A DNA stretch of 64,000 nucleotides from Bugulina stolonifera (taxonomy: Eukaryota; Bryozoa; Gymnolaemata; Cheilostomatida; Bugulidae). Shown in pieces: positions 45,223-55,284 of the stretch. Made by a program: the position numbers and the translations under genes. Under the pieces are notes generated by a model. It ran no database searches and was not told the origin of the DNA. It saw nothing but the letters and a program-made list of their open reading frames with translations. The stretch covers positions 5,860,850-5,924,849 of the forward strand of contig OW285197.1 of assembly GCA_935421135.1 (NCBI GenBank), read 5' to 3'. Within the stretch, counting starts at the first letter, position 1; the number at the start of each line of letters is the position of its first letter.

Positions 45223-45525
45223 AAAGCTCACCGGCTTATACTCCTCGACTTATACTCCTCGGCGTGACCAGCCCCTAGCAGCTTGCACTGCCAGGTGCCG
45301 TGCTGGCCAACTCCCTGTGAGAAAAGACTCAGATGACATGGCCTTTTTTTATGGCATGGGTAAAAGAGTTGCCTTGAAGCCATGCTTTGCATGGCTATTG
45401 GACTATTGATGCACAGGAGCAATTATGGCTGGATGTTCTTCCTAACACCACCCGTGACCGGGATTCGAACCTGGAACTTCAGCATGAAAGCTCTGCATTC
45501 TAACACCTAAGCCATGGCTGCTCCC
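45223..45525 (-). mobile_element. tRNA-derived SINE, family 1 (copy 1)
   Basis: Read on the minus strand it starts GGGAGCAGCCATGGCTTAGG (A box), has GGTTCGAATCCCGG (B box), then a body of about 220 bp and a short GTGAG tail. Flanks TAGACGTAATAA (45211-45222) and TAGGCATAATAA (45526-45537) match at 10 of 12 bases, consistent with an aged target duplication. Confidence 0.82.
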
Positions 45526-45892
45526 TAGGCATAATAACCTGTGCAAAATGTGGTTTATCTTTATAAACATCATCTCAGCAGTAAGATTACCATTGCCCAT
45601 GCCTCCTCAGTGCCCATCCACTCCCATCTGTGAGGTGGATGAATAGTTGATGGAAGGTTCAGTTTTGTTAAAACTCATAGAACTCTAGCTCAGATTCTGT
45701 TTTTAAAAAATGAAGTTCAACGGGCCCATTGATCTCTTCATCCCAGAATAACACATCAGGGATATGTTCATCCTATGCTGGGTAGATAATAATGAAATAA
45801 TTAGTTACTTTTAGTCTGTAATATGATGGAATGTAAAAATATTGCTGTATTTATACAAAATGCAGTGAGTAGTTAAATCCATTAACATACTA

Positions 45893-48187
45893 TTAATACA
45901 TACTAGATATGCATAATCCTTCACTAATATCAAAGACTTTCCCAAAACGGTAAACAGTGTTATGAAAAGGTGAAACATTTTTGGAGTTGTCCCCGCTCGC
46001 CCGAGTTACATCGGAGTTATGCAAATGCATTAATTCTATTGGATGTTTCTGATGATAATAATTATAGAGCTTAGCTATTTCCATAATAATTAGAGTTGTC
46101 TGCTGTTCTTCTTGAGTTGTACTGGAGTTGTAAGCATTTTTGCACTTTACATTATTGCCATGTTGTTCACCAATTTTAGCAAGTATTTTGAGCTGCAAAC
46201 ATGCAAGTAAATGTAGATTAGGAAAGCCAAATGGCATATAAAACAACTTTTATATGAATAATCGCAGATATATTTCCAAAACTGTTTGTGATTAGACCAT
46301 AGAAATAACTCTATGGATTAGACCATTATAAAACACTAATATAATAAATCCATGCACTTAATAGTAAAATAGTAATAGTAAAAACAGTAATAGTGAAATA
46401 GTGATAGTAAACAGTAAATAGCGAGTAAACTTTTAGCATTTCCTGTGAAAAACCTGGGTAAACATTTATAGCTCTCAATGACTGCGATAGTGTTTGTTTG
46501 GTTGGCAACAAAAATAATTTTCGCAGTAGCTTATAGCACTTTGGTACAAAGAAATTGCTACTGCCTTGTCACCATGAGACCACCAGTAGCCTTTTGAATG
46601 GCGCCCTGACATCATCACCTGAGTAGTTACAAGGTCCAGAGCAGTGCCAGTTAGGTGTTGGCTGAGCAATTTAATGCACTGTTTTTTGATGTTGATGGTC
46701 CTTCTCTTACTTTGCCTATCCTGTCCTCTAAACGTCGTACTTTCTGCCTGTATTTGTACAACTGTCGTTTTAAAGACAGCTTTCTTGCAGTGTCTACAAA
46801 ATAATTATTTGCTGAAAAAACAGCAAGGTTTTGTTGACAAATATTTATTGAAACAAATGCTAAAGAAAAGCACACTGCTTGCTTGCTTTTAGTTCCATAT
46901 CAGAATACCAAAGTCTACCATTTGCTAGCAGTAATACTTGTGTCTTTAACATGAAGGCTAATTTTATAAATGTATGGACCTCCAGCTGGAATTGCACCAG
47001 CCAAAAATTACCAACTAGCATGCAAATAATTTAAAAGTGAATGAAACAAAAGCAAGCATCAATAATAAATAAGCACAATAACGATTAATTATTAAGCAAC
47101 ACATCTTTTAACAAAGAGGGAGCAGCCATGGCTTAGGGGTTAGAATGCTGATCTTTTATGCTGAATTTTCCAGGTTCAAATTCCGGTCATGATTGTGTTA
47201 GGAAGAGCATCCAGCCATAATTGCTCCTGTGCCTTATATAAAAGTGCTTGGAGTCATGCAAGCTAGCAGGGTTTCAAGGCAACTCCTCTACCCCTGCCAA
47301 AAAGCCATGTCATCTGGGCCTTTCTCACAGGGAGTTGGCCAGCACTGGCACCTGGCAGTGCAAGCTGCAGGGGGCTGGTCACGCCTAGGAGTATAAGACG
47401 GTGAGTGTGTGAGTGAGTGAGTGATATCTTTTAACAAAGATTGTATCAAGCGTATCTAAGTGCTGGAGCCATGCCAGATGCAATGTAAACTGTACAGAAA
47501 CACCGTACTTGGTAATCAGCAGCAAGCATATGGAAAGTAGTAATTGAATGCATCACAGAACAATGCTGAATGTTACCTGCCAACCGAGATGTAGGAGTAG
47601 AGACTAGTTCTACTGCATAGTGTGCAACATGCTCATCTACAGGCTGATAAATTGTCAAAGATTTCAATTATGCAACTAAGTAAACACATTGTAACACATC
47701 AGAAACAAATAGGCTAGTTTGAAAACAATATGCAGGTCTACACGAAAAAAGTTGCATACCGCTTAGTGTGTACAACATTTTATTGTAGTAAACTCTTACT
47801 TCAACACAACATAATGTACCTGCTCAAGTGTTCACTTTTTAGGATGCCGTCTTGTAGATGTTAAAGTTGGTAAAGGATTCGGAATATCAAATAAAGTTGG
47901 CACTGCATTCTAATTTAGCCTGTCTTTGTACTTGTTGGTGAACTGAGATGGTTCAAAGTGTTCGTCACACAGCCACTGAAAATATTCATACTCATTTACA
48001 AGCACCAAATTCTCTATAATAATAGCACAAAAGATGAAGCTACATAAAACTGACAATAAAAAAGCCCACGACAGATACTATTAAAAACAACATAGCCTCC
48101 TATCATTTTAAACCAACTTACATTACTTTTGTACAGTTGCTCAGAAGATCTTCCCATGAGGTGTTCCGTACGACCCATTGCTGGCAT
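45893..48187 (-). pseudogene. THAP / P-element-type transposase remnant
   Basis: Minus-strand pieces in order. 48187-48127 (WVVRNTSWEDLL, spliced in phase to the next) and 47975-47843 give the second half of a THAP domain: LCDEHFEPSQF, then AVPTLFDIPNP, with an in-frame TAG just before NAVPT. A possible exon follows at 47643-47577. Next is a basic coiled-coil segment (about 46800-46651, LKRQLYKYRQKVRRLEDRI). Two further frames, 46669-46475 and about 46511-46405, hold SKGYWWSHGDKAVAISLY and NVYPGFSQEML, matching the P-element/THAP9 pattern of W-x(4-5)-K-x-[FV]-A-[IL]-SLY followed by PGF. At least two frameshifts and one stop break it. No DDE region is seen. A SINE lies inside at 47118. Confidence 0.7.
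47118..47425 (+). mobile_element. tRNA-derived SINE, family 1 (copy 2) with 15-bp TSD
   Basis: GGGAGCAGCCATGGCTTAGG head, B-box-like GGTTCAAATTCCGG, then the same body as the copy at 45223 and a (GAGT)n tail. Perfect 15-bp duplications ATCTTTTAACAAAGA lie at 47103-47117 and 47426-47440, which points to LINE-type target-primed insertion. It lands inside the P-element remnant. Confidence 0.92.
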
Positions 48188-48899
48188 CTAAAAGTTAAAC
48201 CACAAGAAGTAGAGAGTTGGTTTGGCTTACACATACTATACATAGATGTACTGCTACACACAATTTCCATTTTAACACTCCATAACATAGTAGTATAATA
48301 TCTAGTGGAGGTTTTGGTTCAGTCCTAACCCCTCAATTGCTAAGCGCGTATATCTATTTTGAACTAGAAGTTCTGGTGGAACCCCCATTAGCTAGGATTG
48401 CTAAATACTCGTGTGTTTGCGTAATCACATCCCAGCTTAAGTGCCAGTGGTTTGATTCAGTAGTCTCGGAATTGTAGTCTGTGGTACGCCTACTCTATTG
48501 CGGGGTGGCCAGAGACAGATACATTAACAATACTTGGCCAAGTGAATAGTAAAACTGGCAGTAATACCACAAAGAGCCTCAAACCTGAAGCTAGTTGTCT
48601 AAGTGGAAACAAACCATAAGACAATAGACAGGTTATCAACATTAAAACTGCAGTGTATAAACACCAAAGCAGTAACATTATCATCTATTAGTAGTGTAAG
48701 AAAACTTACGGAACATAGATTTGTAGCATTGCCATACTAGCAAGCTACACATTAAAGGAGAAAATCTTTCAGTAGAATTAACCAGTCAAGTTATAAACAA
48801 TTGTATACATACAGTTTATACAAGTAGTAATTGCAGTGCACAGTGCGTCAATAATACAAACTGATCAATAAGTGTAAACAAGGAAGATAGTTATAACTA
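48188..48899. other. No gene seen
   Basis: No feature recognised. The 5' half of the THAP-encoding region should lie here if it was once present, but it could not be found. Confidence 0.4.
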
Positions 48900-49683
48900 A
48901 TTCTTTTTAAGACTTTTGTAGGTGTACGGGAGACAAAGAGAAAAGCAAGAAAGCCAACCCGAAAAGAAAAGCTAGCTCGACTGCGGGTTTTACCGGCTTT
49001 ACTACGTCGACCAACCGACCGATTACTCGTTCGACCACATCGACATCCCGAACGACTACATCAACTGTATCGACAATATGTTCGTTCAAGCGACCAATCG
49101 ACACGACCGAAACAACCCTCGACAGTTTCCGCCGCCACTGACAAGCCTCCTCCCACCTTCACCTGTCGACATCGTATCGATACGCTCGCCTGACGAAACA
49201 CAGCGTTCACTCGACATGTCAACTAACCCGACTAATTTAACCACTGGCGTCACTACATTAATGGTGACGACCAGCACAGCTGGAAGGGCTGCTGCCCCTA
49301 TCTAAGCAGGAGAGACTACCCTCACCACAGCTACTTCCAGGATCACAATCCAGCACTAGCAGACTGATGCCCATATCCAGCACTAGCGGGTCAATGTCCA
49401 TACCATCAACAGCTTCTCACAGCGAGGACCTAGGTGGGATGAATAGAGAGCGACAAGCTCTAACAGTCCATACCATGGGAGTTACGACGCATGATTCTCA
49501 CTCGAGAACTGCGTGAAGCGGCACCACCAATCTCCATCTCTCATCAAAATGTAGCACCAATAGAGCCGCCACAACCGCTACAACATCCACCGATGCAGCA
49601 CCCACACACTCTAAGTGCACCAGAACCACAACAGCCTGCCCCTGTGCATATGCCCGCACAGCATGTACACACTAAACTGAATT
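48900..49683 (+). pseudogene. Broken open frames, Arg-rich then Pro/Gln-rich, origin unknown
   Basis: A GC-richer stretch is open in consecutive but different frames: an Arg/Lys-rich segment (about 48930-49190), a Ser/Thr/Pro-rich segment (about 49078-49305), a shifted segment to about 49515, and a Pro/Gln/His-rich end (49491-49685). This pattern suggests one ORF interrupted by frameshifts. CGAC-rich composition differs from the neighbours and resembles the leader and ORF of the LTR element. No domain was recognised. Confidence 0.35.
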
Positions 49684-49779
49684 GAAATCTAACATTGTGA
49701 AAATGGATAACACAACAATTTTTAACTTCATAATCGATTTAACACTGCATACTCATTACGTCGCCATTGTAACTTTTGG

Positions 49780-51116
49780 TATAAAAGCAGACACATTTTA
49801 TACAACATGCCAGTATACTAGTGGAGAGTGGCATACGCGTATTTGAATAAACAGGTTAGAATATCTTTTTTCACAATGCTGCTACACGAGACTTATTATG
49901 AAAAACTATCCCGTATCAACTTTGAGTAACAAAAAGATTTCTCCGTGAACCAGGTTGTTTTGCTGATATCAGAGCTTGAAAGAAAAGGGTTACCGAAAGA
50001 GCATAAAACTTGGACAGACGCTCCAGTGGATGCCATGTACATTCAAAAGGACAAGCAATTTAGTGTGATGTGATTTTTTAACTCAATTTGACGCTAAACA
50101 AAAAATTCTGGATTATTGATATTTATGTATACTCATTACAGCTGGACAGCTCACCAAGATGTACGCTAAAGACAGCTCCCCTGAAACAGCGCTGCATATC
50201 AGCGGCGTTGTTAAACAGTGGATGGAACCAGCTTATGCTGCAAGGGTAGGGATTGCCGTAGGAGAACAAGTGAAAAAAATAGAGGGAGATATACCATCAT
50301 CGTTTGTGCAGTGATATCTATAATATATTATTGTGCAGTTTCGGTTTTACGGGGTTATGAGCAACTTTACTCCTAAATTGGCTGACTCTTTATTAGACAA
50401 TATGTCTAACGGCAGTAAGACTACTTACAATATGTATAACTATTACACTGAAGTGGAAACCATACTAGCTGAAATAATGTATGTCTGTAAAGTGCATTGT
50501 CATACTATTTTTACTAATGATTAATTCCTTGAGAAATCTGTATCAAGCATGGGTGTGTTGCATAGATAATTGCACACTGCCTCAATAATCGGCCAACACT
50601 CGATGGTATTGGCAATTGAACTAATATTGTACTATCTATAGTATGATTGGTTACTAGCTGTGTACATATATAAGAATCAAACGCACGCTAGCTATATCAC
50701 ATGCCCACCACCAAACACCATGAACTACACAGCTGATGAACATCTGGTGAATATGCACAGCAGGTTTTATAGCATATTATTATGGAAATGCTACAAGTAT
50801 TTTGAGATGTTATATACAACGTAATTATATGAATTGTATTTAGAAAGTAATGTTGATTTATATTCTAGAATTTCTACTGCTGAATTATCCCGATTGCAAC
50901 AGGCTGTAAAGCAATTAGAAGGGAATGACCAAAATAATAGTGGAGGTAGCCTGTCCAATCAACCTGGTGCTAGCCTCGATGCTGCTGCTGGTGATTCTAG
51001 TGCTGTCGCTCCTACAATTGGTGCGACGGTGCCAACAGGTTATGGATCTGAAACTATCAATACAAGTGCAGCTCAGTCGGCGAAACGTGGGAGAAATAGA
51101 AAAAATGTGTAAGTAG
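49780..51116 (+). CDS. Possible small TATA-driven genes of unknown function
   Basis: TATAAAAGCAG at about 49782 precedes open segments encoding ISELERKGLPKEHKTW (about 49958-50070) and YAKDSSPETALHISG-type sequence (about 50140-50312). A second core promoter (TATATAAG, about 50665) precedes an ATG at 50720 and, after a possible intron, an open frame from about 50842 to a GTAAGT donor at 51108. That frame has a coiled-coil start (AELSRLQQAVKQLEGN), a Gly/Ala/Ser-rich middle and a basic end (AKRGRNRKN). The segments look coding but I could not join them securely and recognise no family. They may belong to a mobile or viral element together with the Rep fragment at 51.9 kb. Confidence 0.3.
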
Positions 51117-51199
51117 ATTAAACATGTATTTTCTTATCTTAATTTTAGTGTAAATTATATATGATATAATTGATGGATTTATTTTTACATAAATAAATT

Positions 51200-51779
51200 C
51201 ATTATACTAATATGGAGATGCCTTTGCAAGACCAGCTAAAATACCCTATGGAATAGGAAATGCTGAGATGGGTGTGTACATTGACAGTCTTACGGATTTT
51301 GATAGTAGGGAACGACAGCTTGTGGAAAACCCTAATCACACAAATAAAGTGGTATATAGGCAAAAACAAGGCTTGATTTTTTTTCCTGTGTTCAAGACGG
51401 AGCTCTGACATTATTTAAAATGAAAGGGTTATTTGGTGGCTCTAAAATTACGTGGGAGCGGGACCAAATGATCGATGCTATACTTCATACAATTGGGAAA
51501 AAGCTCAATGGAACAGTGACACTATGCGAATGAAAAAACACATGTTGTTTTTTCGTACGTAAACACTTGTTCCATTGGGCAAGTAGAACAAATTAGATGA
51601 AAATTGATGGTCAAATTAAAAAGATACCTGTTGAAGATTTGATTGGCAATAATAAAAAGTATGGGAAATTTCGCTTCCCCTTGAAATCAGGCAGTATAAA
51701 GCCAGACACTAAAGGCAATAATACCTACAATTGGTCAGTGAACATAGCTGATATTCTCTTCCATGAAGAGAAGATATAG
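51200..51779 (+). pseudogene. Unknown coding-like segments
   Basis: Three short open stretches: about 51214-51408 (RPAKIPYGIGNAEMGVYIDS), about 51418-51533 (MKGLFGGSKITWERDQMIDA) and 51597-51779 (starts MKIDGQIKKIPVEDLIG). Their amino-acid composition looks protein-like, but stops separate them and splice sites are weak. They could be the upstream part of the element that contains the Rep fragment, but nothing identifies them. Confidence 0.3.
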
Positions 51780-51870
51780 TATCTAAATGCTAGGCCATCT
51801 AGCACTTCTAACTTCTTAGCTATTGCTGATTTTTAGCTGCACTAGGTGTACACGTATGTACGTGTAGTAT

Positions 51871-52076
51871 GATCTCCGTCAAGTTGCAGAATCTATCAAA
51901 GGACGTGATTCATGGCAGGAGATTGCTGACCAGTACCCCATACAGTACCATCAAATATTTCAAAGCCTTGCAAAAATGGAAGGAGGCAATGCAAATCAGA
52001 GAGGGATTTTAAAACAAGGGTCAGTGTATTCATTGGACAACCAGGTACTGGTACATTGTTGAAATTAAACACTTGG
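51871..52076 (+). pseudogene. CRESS-DNA virus-type Rep fragment (endogenous, broken)
   Basis: The reading frame begins with a block ending in SWQEIADQYP. After a frameshift near 51950 it continues as IKYF..LQKWKEAM, reaches a TAA near 52006, then in the third frame gives KTRVSVFIGQPGTG (Walker-A-like, 52035-52055). This order is what separates the endonuclease and helicase halves of CRESS-type Rep proteins: an EIA-x2-YP block, a [IV]-[KR]-Y-x2-[AG]-L block, then a W/F-K-T-x-V-x-V-x-x-G-x-P-G-x-G-K P-loop. The P-loop lysine is Thr here. With two frame breaks, a missing lysine and no visible HUH or downstream helicase motifs, it is a non-functional relic. Confidence 0.6.
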
Positions 52077-54371
52077 GTAAACTTTATTGAATTCAAATGT
52101 GCATGTCCAATTCATTTTAATACTGGAAGTTATCTTCTCTTGAGGTTTCGGTTCATACTGTATATCCATTAAAAATATATAAATTTCTTATTTTTATTTT
52201 TTTCTACTTTGTTAATTCAAACCCGACACTATGACAGCTATATATGGAAAAGAGTATGAGAGTGCACCTTTGGTTCGCCTTGAAGAAGCAGAAATTGTGA
52301 GAGAGGTAAGCTTCAATTTCAAATTTGATTCAGATTTTTTTAATTTGTTTATAAAATAATACAATTTATAAATAAATTCAATTGTGATAGAATGTATTTC
52401 CTGCAGTACTAGTAGCACACAAATGCAATTATTTTTATAACCTAAAATTCAATCAGATCTTTGTGAGAGCATCAATAAATAAATACAACTGTGATTTGAT
52501 TTCATCTCTTGCAATACATTGACTCACTTCACATACTGACAGTAGGGTGGTAATCATAGTATTGTTTGTACAAATAAAAGCTTTTTGTCTTGTCCACAAC
52601 TTCAGTGTAATCAATCTGGGTATTATGATGCTACCTGCCCTAATAGAAGAAACAAATGTTCTTCTAGAAGGATGGCACAACCTCAGCAAGTTAGTGAAGT
52701 CGGTGAAACTTCCAGCTCTAATAAACCTCAGGCTAGCTTCAATGTGAGCTGACCTTTACTCTATTTGGCTGTTATGATGTTGCTATGTCCACTTATCATT
52801 GCCCAAAAACCATTGTAGTAAGTGAAACATGTTTAAATACACCTACTTCCTGGTGTTTACTTGTTGTTATAATTATTATCTGTTAACTATACTGAGAGCT
52901 TTAAATCGGGGACTTGCTTTAAAATGACCACTTTGAAAAATTAGGTGTTCTGATGTAAATCTGACACTGGATCTATTAAAGTAAACTAATTCTTGACCAG
53001 GCTTGTGATTCATGCGACGTATATTTTTTGAGCAGAACCAAATGAGCGCAAACATTTAGTATAACATCTACTAAAACAATATGTTTGCCTAGAAATTAAA
53101 CTTGCATATTTCACAAACTTTTCTTTAAGCTGACCGGCCTTCTTTTCTCTGTTTCTGTTGAATGATTTAGTTGTTACTGCACCTAAATCCTACTGCAGCT
53201 TATTTATTACTTGAATTAATTTAGTTGTGTAGTTTAGTTAGGTTAGGTTTAAGGTGTCAAGGATTAAATCATTGTTTTGTCATACTAGGTTTGTTTTAAT
53301 AGACAACTTGTCCATGAAGGGTTGAATATAGGGTCTTGCGAATTTAGGTTTCTATCTTGGAAGCTCCACACAATTTAGTTTTGATCATATTTCTGTTATT
53401 TATTCAACACAGTGTGTGAGCAGTGTTTAATACATGAGTAATTAGTACCTTGCTATTATGCATGTTTGTCTGGCCAAGCAGTATTTTATGTAGTAGGTTG
53501 TTGAATAACTTTACCACTTGACCCCATTAAGCTATCCCCCCCCCTTTTGCTGCTCCCCAAGGTCCGTACAATGTAATTGCTAAAGATGATTCTACACAAG
53601 TAATATTCTTGCCGAATATTTTGAGTTTTTGTCAAATTAATAAAACTAGTGAGAAGTAAAGGTTATGATGATATATTACTGCCCTTGATTTTAACAAATG
53701 AATCTTATTTATCATATTTAACTATATCTAGGTAATACATATAAGCTCAATATATTATATATATACTTATTATAATTACATGAGTATAAATTAATCATAA
53801 TCTGGAACAATCTAGAACGGTTGTAGAAATGGTATGCTTACTGTCAATCGTCTTACTAAAGTCTACACATTCTGGAAGCTGTAACAATGGTGCGCAATAT
53901 TTATCTTATTTTGTACTTATTTTTTACTCTTTCTTTGAAAGGATAAAAAGAGTTATAGAGATCATTTTTTAGCTCTATATTTATATTATATTCTCAGTTC
54001 TTTTACATTGTTTTATCTTTTAATTTTAGACTTATTGCTATTTTTCAATTTTATGTAAAGACTGCATATAGGACCAACATTACTAACATTACTATACTTG
54101 TATATACAGACATTATGTAGGCACGTGATTCCCTGAACTAGCCAATGAAATTGTAACTGACGCATGCTCCTAATGACAGTTGCTACTGCTTTGCATCCTC
54201 TTATAAATAATGTATCATGATATTTTTATTCAGTTGATATTCTTACATTGTACTGGCAATATAAGGTTATTATCTACTCATATTATTATGTAATTTCTTG
54301 ATAGCTTGATAGAATATTTAGGAATAGGTTTTACTTGGAATTAATAAATAACTACTATGTTCAGTAGTGTT
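52077..54371. other. Mostly empty; two possible exons
   Basis: A possible exon with donor GTAAGC near 52306 encodes YGKEYESAPLVRLEEAEIVR. Another from about 52605 to 52744 (acceptor CTTCAG, donor GTGAGC) encodes a degenerate zinc-knuckle-like CNQSGYYDATCPNRR, reminiscent of the tail of MULE-type transposases but lacking key ligands. From 52750 to 54371 I see only AT-rich sequence and a C-run at 53537. Confidence 0.3.
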
Positions 54372-55284
54372 TAATTTTAGGCTTATTGCAATGACAAAAA
54401 CACTGAATCGATTGTTTCAATCAAGCGAAATATGAAGGTGGTAGCTCAAGTAAGTGTTTTTACCCTATCGTTTTGAATATATAGCTGTATACATTACTCT
54501 CAACAGTCTCTATTATGTTTTCTAATCTTTCTTCATTAATTTCTCGAACATTTTATTCACATCTTTTTTCATTTTCTCTTTACCAGGCTCAACTAAATAA
54601 CAATAGAGGGAGGGTATTGAGTGAAAAAGAAAGAAATCTCCTCAAAGAAGTATCTATAAGTGGTGAAGAGATTGGAGAGTTGATTTAAATATGTAGAGAT
54701 GTTTAAAACTTTGTTATAACTATGTAAATATGTAGTATAAATAATTAGTTGTAACTATGTGAATATCTAGCATAAAAAATGAAACAATTCTAATGATGTT
54801 TTTTAGGTATTACAAGATACACAAAAGAGAAGAAGTCTTTTAGATTCAACATATTCATGAAAAAAGAAAATCAAGAAAAGTTAAAAGAATACTTAAAAGA
54901 GTGTGATTCATCTAAGCTCTGTCCATTATGCAAAAAAAAATAGGTTGTCGGATAAAGGAGCACGTGCAGCAACATTTTCTTTTCCGAGTCTGTACATGCT
55001 TACAGACTCGGGTAAATTATGAACGCATGCACGTGCACATATCCAAATCTCCGTATGATGAAACGGATCATCCTTTATCACATGCAGAGGGATTTTTGTC
55101 TGACACGGATAGCTTGATGGATTGTGCACACACCATCACTACTATCATAACTATTAAAAAAATATTTGAAAGATTGCAATTCGACTAAGCCGCGTCCAAT
55201 ATGTAAAATAAAAATATGTTTTCGGATAAGGGAGCACGTGCAAGAACATTATCTTTTCCGAGTCTGTACATGCTTATACAGGTA
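54372..55284 (+). pseudogene. Diverged, broken relative of the TIR-element zinc-protein gene
   Basis: Possible exons at about 54382-54450 and 54588-54688 precede an acceptor (TTTTTTAG) near 54806. The next exon encodes FRFNIFMKKENQEKLKEYL, then the cysteine/histidine module: C-x2-C, H-V-Q-Q-H-F-L-F-R-V-C-T-C, a later H-x-H and FLSD. An A9 run at about 54932-54940 is one base short for the frame, breaking the protein between C-x2-C and HVQQH. The donor expected after the acidic exon reads GGAGAG instead of GGTAAG. A tandem partial copy (CFRIREHVQEHYLFRVCTC) lies at about 55200-55280. No TIRs are nearby. The gene at 32802-36508 is the intact comparator. Confidence 0.7.

Noticed and set aside
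45440..45525. Functional tRNA gene on the minus strand
   Set aside because: A and B boxes are present, but no proper cloverleaf is seen, and the same head with its body recurs at 47118; it is a SINE.
52605..52744. MULE transposase gene
   Set aside because: Only a degenerate zinc-knuckle-like peptide is present, with two ligands missing and no catalytic region found nearby.
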